Assembly: GCA_963978895.1 (NCBI GenBank)
Contig: OZ022241.1
Coordinates: forward strand, 11,117,356-11,181,355
Origin: Erpobdella octoculata
Taxonomy: Eukaryota > Annelida > Clitellata > Hirudinida > Erpobdellidae
Length of the DNA: 64,000 bases
Reading direction: 5' to 3'
Shown here piece after piece: positions 24,878 through 36,800 of this stretch; the stretch's first letter is position 1; the number at the start of each line of letters is the position of its first letter. The notes under the pieces were generated by a model. It was not told the DNA's origin, ran no database searches, and was given only the letters and a program-made list of their open reading frames with translations. Both the position numbers and the translations under genes were made by a program.

Positions 24878-25837
24878 CAGAGGCGTGGATTCGGCAAAAT
24901 GTTGAGGGGGGGGGCGAAGATTTTGAAATTTAACCCAGAGAATCTTCAAACAAAAATTACCATCCGAATATAAACTTGTATGTTTTGTATGTTGTATTTT
25001 CATGTAAAACATCATATAAGTTAGAAACAGTTTAGAAAAATTAAACTTTTATTTAATATTGAATGCAGACAAAAACTGTAATTATGAATGCAATAAAGGG
25101 TATCGACGTTCTTTCATTATTACAAAATTGTCCACTAAATCATCAAGATCAAATAGACTGAAGGTACTAAAACACTGGTAAATAATAGCAGAGATTTAAC
25201 TAACTGTGTATTATTTATCAAAAATGATAAATACTGTTTTCATCAACTAATTTAAATACTGAATCGTGTATGAGCTAATAAAAATAATTTAAAATGAATT
25301 GGAAAAATCTTGGTTAGAAAACTCAAGCAGCCGGGTGGGATAAGAATATGCTAATCGTTCGTCAAGCTAGGGCTAAACTTCATACGGGTCCGATCGGATG
25401 GACCGAAGGTACTAAAAGAAAAATATTGGCAGGAATATAACTAGGTAGATGTAATTCAAAAAGTATGATAAATAAAATACCGTAAAACGGGGTGACTTTG
25501 CCCGTGCGGGTGACTTTGGCCCAGCCTTTAAACGCATAAAAATATATTAAAAAAATTTTTTTTTTTAAACTTTCGCTAGGTCACGCCATACATCACTACT
25601 ATGCACACCTTTTTAGCATAATTGTTCATAGAAATATAATTTGTACTTTAAAATATAGGTTGATTTATTTTGGGCCAAAGTCACCCGCACGGGCAAAGTC
25701 ACCCCGTTTTACGGTACTGCTTTTATCAACTAATCTAAATAATCATTGGTGAGCTAGAAAAGATATTTTTTTTATTTGGTGGAAAAATCTTGAGGGGGGC
25801 CGTAGCTCCCCTCAGCTCCTCCCAATCCACGCCTCTG
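24878..25837. mobile_element. Nested non-autonomous hAT element
   Basis: Ends CAGAGGCGTGGATT and AATCCACGCCTCTG are inverted repeats, flanked by the 8-bp duplication CATTGCAC (24870-24877 and 25838-25845). G-rich and C-rich subterminal tracts follow the ends. No transposase is visible. It interrupts the larger hAT element and itself carries a palindromic MITE. Confidence 0.9.
25480..25714. mobile_element. Tc1/mariner-like MITE with about 44-bp inverted termini
   Basis: Begins CCGTAAAACGGGGTGACTTT and ends with the exact inverse, with complementarity continuing inward for about 44 bp (ends of the arms TTTGGGCC / GGCCCAAA-like). TA dinucleotides at 25478-25479 and 25715-25716 would be the target duplication. 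The 235-bp length, long termini and TA site fit mariner-type MITEs. Confidence 0.85.
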
Positions 25838-27383
25838 CATTGCACACCACTGGGATGACAGCACTGAATCAAATTGTCCAAATTTAATTATTGATTAAGA
25901 CAACCGTTATAGTCCACAATACAATAACTTTCTTATTTTATTTTTGATAAAAACTTGTACATCTGTATCAAATGGCAAGAAATCAATTAAATAAAATTGG
26001 ATTTAATTATTTGTTTTGACAAAGATCAAACCACATTATAATAAAATGTACTATTTAGTTTACTTTCTCATTTTAAGTTACTAATACTTACTAAACATCC
26101 ATTCATGTGTTACCCATAAAACTTGTCATCAGTTTCTAAACAATCTAAATAGAAGATTAGATTATATATCAAGTCTATCATTAAACTTATATTGTTGAAA
26201 AGATTGTGTGGTTTGACAGTAAGCTTTAAATTGTTTCTTTGAATTAATCAGTTCAGAATATTGGGCTTAATAGTATTGCAGTGTCAGACTAGCACTAAAA
26301 AATACTAAATTATGAAAATAGTTTGAATTATTGAGAGTCATTCAAAAATCAAAAGCCAAAGTTTGTCAGCTAAGCTGAATTAGCTTCTTTCTCTGTTCTA
26401 AAACTGTAAGATTAAAGTTATTATAATATTGTAAGACTACGTCCAAGCACTGATTATGAAACTCATGACAATTTTCATGTCTAAAACATGAATGGAAGTG
26501 TAGTAGCTTGAAATGAGAAACTAAACTAAAATGTCCATTACATTATAATATGGTTTGATCATTGTCAAGACAATTATTTGAATCCGATTTTATTTTATTG
26601 CATTCTTGGTATTTGATAGGTATCCATATCAATTGCTTTACAGAGCGATTTTTCAAATGCCAGAAGTACAAGTTTGCTTTTTCTCTCATGGAACATTAAT
26701 CTTCTCTGTGGTTGTAGTACTCATTTTAGACAATAAAATAAATTTTTACAAGTGGCAATCGAGATGTCGAGAGTCATTGCAGCTGAATAGTGCCAATTTA
26801 GAGTAGGAAATGCATCTTTATAGTCCAGCATAAAATCCATCTTTCCTGGAGACTGTAGCCTGGTTGAAATTTGTTTTTTAGAAACCTACTTGTAATGAGA
26901 GCCTCGTCTGCAATATATTTTTCAACATCGTCATGCCTGTCTTGTTTTAGCAGTTGCGTCAACGGTTTAAGGTCGTTGACATCTAAAAACTTGTCTGATG
27001 TTGGTAAAAGGGCAGACACTGCACAAGTCAAACCTTTAGAATAACTTAAATAACTATCAACAAAGCTCTCCATCAACTCTCCTAATATACCATCCAACAT
27101 GCTAAAATAAACAGCACAAAGCTGATTCCACTCTGGTGAACACTATATTGCTCATTACAGAATCACGTAGCGTGCTAATCTGTACTTTTGCTCTTTTTTG
27201 GTATGGGTTTTACCAATTATTCATTCTACAGGCATGCAAATTATTATTAATTTTATATTTAAATTTACCTTTATTTATTTATTTTTATTTAATTTTATTT
27301 AAAATTTTAGTGGGGGGCTTACATTTTTAGTGGGGGGGGCTGCATCCCCCCAGCCCCCCGCTAGCTACGGGCCTGCGTAGATG

Positions 27384-27894
27384 ATCTGCGCGCGTGACGC
27401 TAGTAAACTCGTATAACGCTGAATTTGCTCGGCTATACAGCCTTAATTGCCCATAACTACCATAGCCAGACCATAGGATATCTACTCCGCCTTTCTTTTA
27501 CGAGCCAGTCCCAAGCCTGGAAAAAAGGAGGAGGGAGAAAAAATGATTAAAATACGATCTGCGAATGGAATTACTGGGCATTTCCGACATAGCTATTAAA
27601 ATCTTAAAACACCTGGTGTAAAGGACTATAAACTATTATAAAAAACCATGTATATCTATGAACTGTAGTGTATTCAAAATAGCTCTATAAAAATTTGTAT
27701 AATTGATGGACTATAAAGAGCGCTAAAAAATTAAATTTAATTGATTGGTAAAATATAAAACTAAATAATCGTAATTAAAAAATAAAAAACATAAAACTAA
27801 AAATAACATGCTTTACATAACATTTAAAATATATCTATGAAACGGAATATAACATGCGTTAGTGCTTTTTGATTTCAATGCTTTTGTTTTAAAA
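27384..27894 (+). promoter_or_regulatory. Upstream region of TPR
   Basis: AT-rich 5' flank between the hAT element and the TPR start codon. A short segment at about 27415-27460 (GGCTATACAGCCTTAA) resembles sequence in the Helitron at 22825. I see no clear TATA box or initiator; the transcription start cannot be placed. Confidence 0.35.
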
Positions 27895-30800
27895 ATGGAA
27901 CCGCAAGATGTTTTGCCGAAGGAATTTTTGGAATTATTTGATACTGAAATTGAAGCTGTTTTCAGTGAAGAACAGCTTAGTGAGCTAGCTAATTTGCCAT
28001 ACAATCTCAAAGAAGTGCTTCAAAATTTTATTAGAAGTATTCAAATCAAACACATAGATAACAAGACCAACCACACTCGCTTGCTAGATGAATCTGGTTG
28101 GTAGAGTAAATATTTGTAACTTTTTTACTACTGTATGTTTTGTCTTGTTGGTGTTTTATTTTATGTCGTTTTGTTGTGATTTTAGAACAAAAGCGCTCTG
28201 AGCTGGAAGTCCAACTTCAAACTGAAAAAAAGGGTTCTTCAGACAACCTAAATTTACTAATTTCTACACAGTCCCGCTGTGATGAACTAGGTTTGTTTAT
28301 ACTTAAATTGACGAAAATCTAGTCTTATGGAGCTAGCTAGTCTACTAATAACATAAATTTGTCATTAGTGAAACGGGTCTAGTAGCTAGACTCCAGCTAG
28401 TTTTGTTCTTAAAAAAAAAATTTGGGCAAAATTCTATATAACTTGGTTTCCTTTATTAAGATGCAGACAAACTGCTGCAAAGTACATCTAAATATTTAAA
28501 CAATGTACTTTTTAATATCCAAAGAAGTAATCAGAATCCATGGGGAAGGGGTGGAGGAGTTAGGGAAGGTTCCTAATGTGACCAAGTGACCACTGTTTAC
28601 TGTTCGTTGTGTGTTAAGGCACAAACAATCTATATTTACAATGCATGACTGCTGTGCTATTCAAATCTAAGTTGTGGCAAGGCATTAATTTGTTGAGCAA
28701 GGAATTCACTTACACTACTTCGGACCACTCAGCCTTTCATCCTTCACTAGTAGATAAATGAGTACCAGTTTTGCGACTGGCTTTAATAGAGCTGGAAACA
28801 TCTCAATTTCTGTCATGCGTGTAGGTGGCAGGTAAAAACTGTGCGATACCATATGCACGAGCCATTCATGGCACAACTATTATGTATTGTTTTCTCACCA
28901 TTGGGGCACCACTAAAGCATCAAAAAGTGGTGTCCTTATGTTATGACCTTTACCTTAATCTTTATATTATAACTAGCGGGGTTGCCTGACATTGCCCATG
29001 GTTTTTAGAGGGGTTTTTATCGTTTTTCTCTTTTTTTTTCTTCCTCTCCCTCTCTTGCTCCCATTTCCTTCCCTGTTCGCTCTTCCGCTAGCTTTCCCAA
29101 TCCCTCTCCTGCTCGCTCTTTAGCTCGCTTTGTCACTACATTTCTTTCTTCTTCTCCCTCCTAACTTCTTCTTGCCTATAAAACGTAAAATAAATACATT
29201 TTTTAAAAATTGCTTGAAACCTTCTTTAATCTTTGATGCCAAAATATTGCTGTAAAACAGAGACTATTAGTGAAAAATATATTTTATGTTTGAATAAAGA
29301 CAGTGAACATACTTCTAAGCAATCCTGGTTCATTTTGCCTGTCAGGACATATATCAATCCGTGCTGGAACAAGAACGGGATAACCCAGCATTTGACCATG
29401 TTTCCGGATTTAAATAATTAAAATAATTAGTAAAAGAGCTAAAACGGATAACAAATATGTTATCACATCAACAGATATAATAATTGCCTAAATTGTTAAC
29501 AGTTTATCCAATAAAAAGCTCACAAATGCTGACGATTTTGTCACTTCTCAGCTAAAACGCTATGACAACAAAGAAAGTATAGGGCTAATACTGTTTTCAG
29601 CACCACAATGCGACAAACTTCACTGACGGTTTCAAAAAATCTGCGTTTTACATGCTACTACTGATCAACTTCAAAAAACAAAATTTATGCATAATGCATC
29701 TTCTTGTGTATGTAGTTCTGGTATTCTTAACGTTTGACTCTGCGACGTTTCAATATCATCAATAGAATATTCAAATTTAAAAAGCACAAGGTAAGACAGT
29801 ATAATAAAAATATGAAAAATTCGGAATTGGTTAACCTAATATTGCCGACTCCGATTAATCGGAATTTTGCACTATATCTATATATTTGTGTATTTTTCAA
29901 ATCAATTCAATCAAGATAAAAGAAAATTAATTTTTTTTTCAGAAAAACTAAGATCTGAATTGTCTGAAAAGATTACTGAATTGCAAAGTGGAATATTAGA
30001 AAAGGAAAAACAATGGGCAAGTTTACTGTATATTTTTTTATTAACATTAATGTAACATTTTATATTATTATTATGGTATCTAACAAACTAAAATGTAACT
30101 TAGTCTGTTATTTGTGAATGTTCTTTAAATGGTATTTAAATTATAATATTATATTATTATTATAGTATTAACAAGCTGACGTTTAGCTTAATCTGTTACT
30201 TGTGAATGTTTTGGGTTGAGGCAGTTAGCAAAATTTTCAATGTTATACACATCAAAAATCATATCTAAGGTTTTCTTAAATGGACTGTTTATTGATAAAA
30301 TAGCATAATTTGACGGAATTCAAAAATGATTGAAATATAAACATTTACTTATAATGCATATGTAAAAGTCTGTTTACTCGAAACAGTTGTTAAACGTGTT
30401 TGAGTGGTGACATCTCAGCCACAGTACACAACCGATATGAAATGTTTGCATTTGATCCTAATACCTCTAGGATATAATAAACATTAATTTAACCCAGTTA
30501 AGCTGGGTTTTTAAAAAGTTTTTTCTGTGAGTTTTAGCTGGTTGTAAAAGTAATTACCACAATTTTCATTAAAATATTACATAGTGCTTTAAAATGTTTG
30601 ACATTTTTCCACTAATATTGCTGATGTGTTGATAGTTTTTATATTGTTGATAGAGTGCAAAAGAACAGGACTTGATGAAGTCGAAGTCATTGTTGGAAGC
30701 TGAACAGAAAGATCTAAGTGGTGCCCTCTACCAGAAAAATAGGGAAATTGATAGACTTACTGGTTTGTAGATTTATATTTATATTGGTTGTCTTTTTTTC

Positions 30801-33800
30801 TTCAATAATCATAATTGTAGTTAAAGCGCGTTTACACAGGCAAAGATTCGCTGGCGCCAAATGTCAATGTCGCCTGAAATTATAAAAAATGCACGTGTAA
30901 ACGCTCTCACGCATGTCATTGACATCTTGGCAGCCAAGATTTTGAATGTTGGTTGCCTTCCAACTTTCAATGTGACAAGTGAATAATGTATTCATACGCG
31001 CAAGACACATTGCTTATTAGACTAATCCGCAAGACAAAAATAAATGTTTTTTATCTATATTAATTATTTAAAACATAAAAACCTTGTACAATTTTATTTT
31101 TTTATTGAAACCATATTTTATTTTTATGATAATTAATATTTAAAACATCACTTGAGCGTTCATCGATATTTCTCCTAAAATAGCCTAACTAAAGTCACTT
31201 TTGATAAATGAAATTTTTATTTTATTATAAAAATATAAATTTTAACATTTTTTCAAAATTATGGAGAAGTAGTATTTTAAATTTCTTTAGTTTTGAATGC
31301 GATTATTTTCTTTAACTGTTTAAAGTTAATTGATGTCAAATTTAATACTAAATAAGTTGTTAAATTTTTTATAATTGAAATTTATAGTAAAAGTTTTTTT
31401 CAATACATTCTTGCGAAATAAACGAGCAAAAATGGCAAAACGCACCCACGCACGCAATATTGACAGAATTAGCCCCGACAAAATGCGTATTGAAATTGTC
31501 TCGTGTAAACCCTCACTGTCACAAAGATGCCGCGACATTGACATTTGGCGCCAGCAAATCTTTGCCTGTGTAAACACGCCTTTAGGATCAGGTGATTGTG
31601 TGTAAAAGCCAACATGTGTTTGTTTGCTTATCTCACTAGAACCGCTGGAACAATCTAAGCCAAATTGGGCAAGGAGGTGGTCCTCATAGGAGATAAGGTT
31701 TAGAAAGAGTTTCAAATCTGTACCCCAACCAAAGGGGGTACTCTTACCCTAGGGTTATGACTAGCGAGAAAAAGCGAGATAAAATCCTCTATATTACTAA
31801 GTTAGATAACATTGTAGTATGAGGTTAAGAATTTGTTTTGTTTTGAAGATGAATGGAAACAGTTGACGGAAAAGTTAAATGAAACGACGAAATCGAAGAT
31901 AGTGTCACAAACTCTTGCAGATGATGCCCGATCAGAGCTGGTCATTGCCCAAGTAAGTTGTTTTATCATTCTGTTTGTTATGCCTATCTTGAAGTTTTTC
32001 TCTTTTAAATGTTGTTTGTTTTTTAGTTTTAAGATTTTTATTTTTGTTCTGAGGTAATTATTATATGAATGATGATGCTCAGTCAAAACAAATCATCTTT
32101 CTTTTATTTCAGAACAGAGAGTCAAGACTTAAAAATGAATTGGCACAAACGTCGCAGCAAGTAATTATTTTGAATCAAGAACTTCAAGCAAAGTTTGAAG
32201 AGATTCTTAGTGTCAGGAAAGAAAAGGTCTGATATTTATATCGTGTTTTAATATGGATAAAAATCATAATTTTATACTGAAAATAAAGAAGTTGATCAAA
32301 TGTGCATTAAAATGATGAATTTTGCATTTCAGTCATCTCAGCTGCTCAGTCTCCAATCAGAATATGATGATTTGTCGGGGAAGGTAAGTACTTTTTTTTA
32401 TTTTAAGGCATATATTTGTTGTTTGTAGTCATATTTCTTTAAAAATATTCATATATAAACATTTAATAATTCTTTAAAAAAATTCATATATAAACATTTA
32501 ATAATTCTTTTAAAAAATGTGTTTATAAACATTTAATAATTCTTTTAAAAAATGTGTATATATACATTTAATAATTCTTTTAAAAAATGTGTATATAAAC
32601 ATTTAATAACTCCAGTTGAGACATGTGGAGCAGAGTTTGGAGATGAGCAAGAAGATTCAGTCTGAGCAAGACGAGCAAATCGAGACGTACCTGAGAAAGC
32701 TTAAGGAGGTAGTGTAATCTTTATAGATTATTATTATTATTTAAGGAGGTAGTAATCTTTATAGATTATTATTATTATTATTTAAGGAGGTAGTAATCTT
32801 TATAGATTATTATTATTTAAGGAGGTAGTAATCTTTATAGATTATTATTATTATTTAAGGAGGTAGTAATCTTTATAGATTATTATTTAAGGAGGTAGTA
32901 ATGATTATTATTATTATTTAAGGAGGTAGTAATCTTTATAGATTATTATTATTATTATTTAAGGAGGTAGTAATCTTTATAGATTGTTATCAAGGAGATA
33001 GTGTAATCTTTATAGATTATTATTATTTAAGGAGATAGTGTAATCTTTATAGATTATTATCATTTTCGTTTTGACCAGATTATATTTTTATTTCCACACT
33101 TGAATTAAAATTTTAACATTTTAAGGCCAAAGATAGTCAAGCAGTACTGGAGGAGCAATACAGAGGAGAGTTGAGTGCTCAAGAAAAGCTCATTAGCTTA
33201 TATAAGGTTGGCTTTGTATCATTTTTATTGTGATTCTTTTTTTCAGTTTATTTTTTATTCTTTTTTTTTAAATAATAATTATTATTTGAATAAAACAAAA
33301 TCTTTCAGACATCGTCCGAAGAAGCAGAAAAGAAAGTGAAAGAAATGTCGGGTGCTGTCGATGAGTTGCAGAAACTGCTGAATAGAGCAAGTGAAGGTGA
33401 CTTTTGTGAATAATTTATTATTATTATTATTATTATGTACTTGTTCGTTTGAGAGAATTTTTAATTAAATAAAACTGTGGAGGCGATCCAGATGATTGGA
33501 TCGAACAGATCCAGATGACTGGATTGAATGATCCCTAAATGTCATGACCTTTGACCTTCATAAGTTTGTTAGGTCTTTTTTGATTCACATGACTTAATTA
33601 TTTGTCTTCTTATGGTTTTAGCTGTCGAAGCATTGAGGATTGAAAAAGACAGCATTGAAGTTGAATTGAGCAGAGACATTGAAGATAGAAGTAAATATTT
33701 AAATTTACTGTTTTAATGGTAATTTCTTCATGATTATTTAAGCACTTTTGACATAATTCTATTATTTTATTAAGATGTAAGAATAAGAAACTTGGAGGAG

Positions 33801-36800
33801 GAGCTAGTTAATGCCAATCAACTTTTGGAAGTGACAAGAAAAAGCAAAAGTATGATGGAATTAACTGATGAAGAAATAGAGGATATATCTCCTGGTGCTG
33901 CTGCAGCTAGTAAACTTATCAAATCTGGAATGTCTCTGACACAAGTATGATGTTTTATTTTACAGCAACTTTTTCACAAAAAATTACATAAAGCCTATTA
34001 TTTAGATGACAGCCATTTAGATTGCGGCTGCACAAAATGCTCATGTTTTGTGAAAGTTATCGATAGACACTTGGAGCGTTTGATTGGCTAGCTAGCGACT
34101 TGCTGGCCAATGATCAGCCTAGAAACGGACATGCTGTTATATTGGATTCGCTGATGATAAATAAACAGTGATGATAGCATCATCCAGCATAGATCATAAA
34201 ATTAAATTAAAATGCTCTGTAATTGATTAACTACATCTGCTGGTGTAACAACTAAGATTCAGTTTGATGTGAGAGCGATCTTGAATAATTAAATGAGTGA
34301 CATCTACTGCTATTTTTAGATGACAGTCAATTACTATATTAATTATTTTAGATGTATTAGATGCAATAACATGGAATTTGATAATCTGTGCGCATTTGAT
34401 TCGAGAGACTTTTTCAGATAATTAGTTAATATATTTGTTGCATATTTAATTTGTAGATTTACACAGAATATGCCAAACTTTCAAATGAATTGAAAGTTGA
34501 GAAAGAAGAAAGGAGAAGAACATCTGAATGTTTGGAGAAAGTTTTCAAAGTTTGTTTTGTTCTGCTTGTTGTTGTGGTCGCGTGAGTCATATGCTGAGAA
34601 ATTCTTCTAACATTAAATTATTTTCTTTGCGATAAAAAAATGTTATTTATTTTTTTCAAGGATTTAGAAGACAAAGCTCCGACTTTAAGACAGCTGAAAA
34701 GAGATCATGAAAGAAGTTTGGAAAAAATTGATGCTTTGACTCAGCAACTCAACGAGGCATTAGAGGTTAGTTTGATCATTTTTTACTTTAAATGTCCTTA
34801 TTTGGAGTTTTCTGTGGATGATTGTATATTTATTAAAATCATCTGTTTATTTTTTTAAATCTCAAAAGGTTGCCGTACAACATCAATCGGTGGCTGAAGG
34901 TCTGCACAGGAATAATAACGACCTGGTGAAGAAGAATGAAAGGTATGCATTCCAGGTGAAAGATCTCTCCAGTCAGGTTAGCTGCTTATTTTAGCTTTTA
35001 CATTTATAAGCGCCTTCGAATCCAGAAGGATCACCTAGAGTTTTGCTGTTATACATTTTTTTATCTTTTCAATTGAATTAAAACTTACATTAATATTAGT
35101 GTTAATAACTGGCTATAAAAATCTCAGGTGAGAATGTTGTTGAAAGAACTAGAAGAGGAGAGAGGTACGATTGTACACTTGGGAGGTGCAAATGTTGTTC
35201 CTGATGACGGTTTTTCATCAAATGAAGTTTCCAGTTCGTCTGCTGTTATCTCTAAAAAACTTGTCACATTCAGGTATGTTTTGATGTTATCAGCTCATTT
35301 TGATGTTATTATTATTTGTTATTGTTATCCGATGTTATTGATGATATTGTTATTGGATGTTATTGATGATGTTGGTATTGGATGTTATTGATGATATTGG
35401 TATTGGATGTTATTGATGATATTGTTATTGGATGATATTGGTATTGGATGTTATTGATGATATTGTTATTGGATGATATTGGTATTGGATGTTATTGATG
35501 ATATTGTTATTGGATGTTATAGGAGCATTGAAGAGCTGCAACAGAAGAATATGCAACTCTTAGAAATTGTAAGAGAATTGAGTTCATCAGCAGAAAGTAA
35601 AGAAAATTCTGTGGTCGATGAGAAGTAAGTTGTGTATTTGTTGTGAGAAATGTGGTTTGTTGTGGGATATGTTGTGGTGATGTGGGATGTGTTGTGAGAA
35701 GTGTGGTTTGTTGTGGTGATGTGGTATATATTGTGGGATGTGTTGTGGGATGTTGTATGTATTGTGAGATGTGTTGTGGTAATGTGGTATGTATTGTGAG
35801 ATGTGTTGTGGTGATGTGGTATGTGTTGTGAGATGTGTTGTGGTGATGTGGTATGTATTGTGAGATGTGTTGTGGTGATGTGGGATGTATTGTGAGATGT
35901 GTTGTGGTGATGTGGGATGTATTGTGAGATGTGATGTGGTATGTGATGTGGTATGTATTGTGAGATGTGTTGTGGTGATGTGGGATGTATTGTGAGATGT
36001 GTTGTGGGATGTGGTATGTGTTGTGAGATGTGTTGTGGGATGTGGTATGTATTGTGATTATCATGCATTTGAATATTTGACCATTTCATTAACGTGTTGT
36101 TATTAATGAACTTTTTTGTTAATTTATTGCAGAGCTATGGAGCTTCAGGCCCAGCTAAACAAATCATTAATGGAAATCGAAGAAATGAAATCTGCCAGGA
36201 ATAGGCAAGCTCAGCTGGTATGTTATGAACTGTCAGATGATGATGATTATGTTGTTGATGATGTTGATGATGATGATGATAATGATAAGTTTGTTTTGTA
36301 TCGTTGCTTGTTTTTCGTTGCACAAGGTTGAATCAGTCATTCAACAGAGAGACATGTACAGAATGATGGTAGCACAACAAGCCATTGGCACTGTGAGTGA
36401 GAAATTACTATCTTCATTTTATTTCATCTTTTTATTTCTTGCATTTAATTTTGTATTTTCTTTAAATATTTATTTCTTAAATTTGATCTTTTTCGTTAAA
36501 ATTTTAAATCGCTACCAGCCTACGGGACGTGTGACCACTCCGACGCGAGCAAACAAATCACTGGACGAGAGTCACGTTGTAAACAAATCCGTCGAAGAGA
36601 AAACGACCGTTGAGAACCAGCTGGATGAACGGGAAAGAAAAGAATTTGATTCCATCAAATCTGCTCTTAAGGAACTTCAAGAAGAGTTTACTGTTTATAG
36701 GAAGGAAAAATGTGAACACGAAAAGTTAGAATTTATTTATTAAATTATTGAATTATTTATTTATTATTTATTTATTTATTTATTTAATGATTTATTTATT

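Larger units (their letters stand above)
24556..27375. mobile_element. hAT-family element (outer of a three-level nest)
   Basis: The left end CAGGCCCGTAG and right end CTACGGGCCTG are inverted repeats. They are flanked by an identical 8-bp duplication CGTAGATG (24548-24555 and 27376-27383), diagnostic of hAT transposition. G-rich subterminal runs occur at both ends. Inside are a second hAT element (24878-25837) and a minus-strand frame at 27100-26798 (DLKPLTQLLKQDRHDDVEKY) that may be a transposase remnant. No complete transposase is present, so it is non-autonomous or decayed. Confidence 0.85.

Noticed and set aside
26606..27330. Hydrophobic frames around the outer hAT element as host genes
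   Set aside because: They lie within transposon sequence, have no splice context and no recognisable domain.
29233..29421. Short plus-strand frame in TPR intron 2
   Set aside because: No motif, no splice signals that keep the TPR frame; lies beside a Helitron-type end.
32701..33062. Regular spaced repeats resembling a CRISPR array
   Set aside because: Units vary in length, there are no unique spacers, and the DNA is from an animal; it is a minisatellite.
35507..36089. Two long minus-strand His/Thr/Ser-rich frames
   Set aside because: They lie entirely within the GT-rich minisatellite of TPR intron 17 and overlap each other; an artefact of the repeat.
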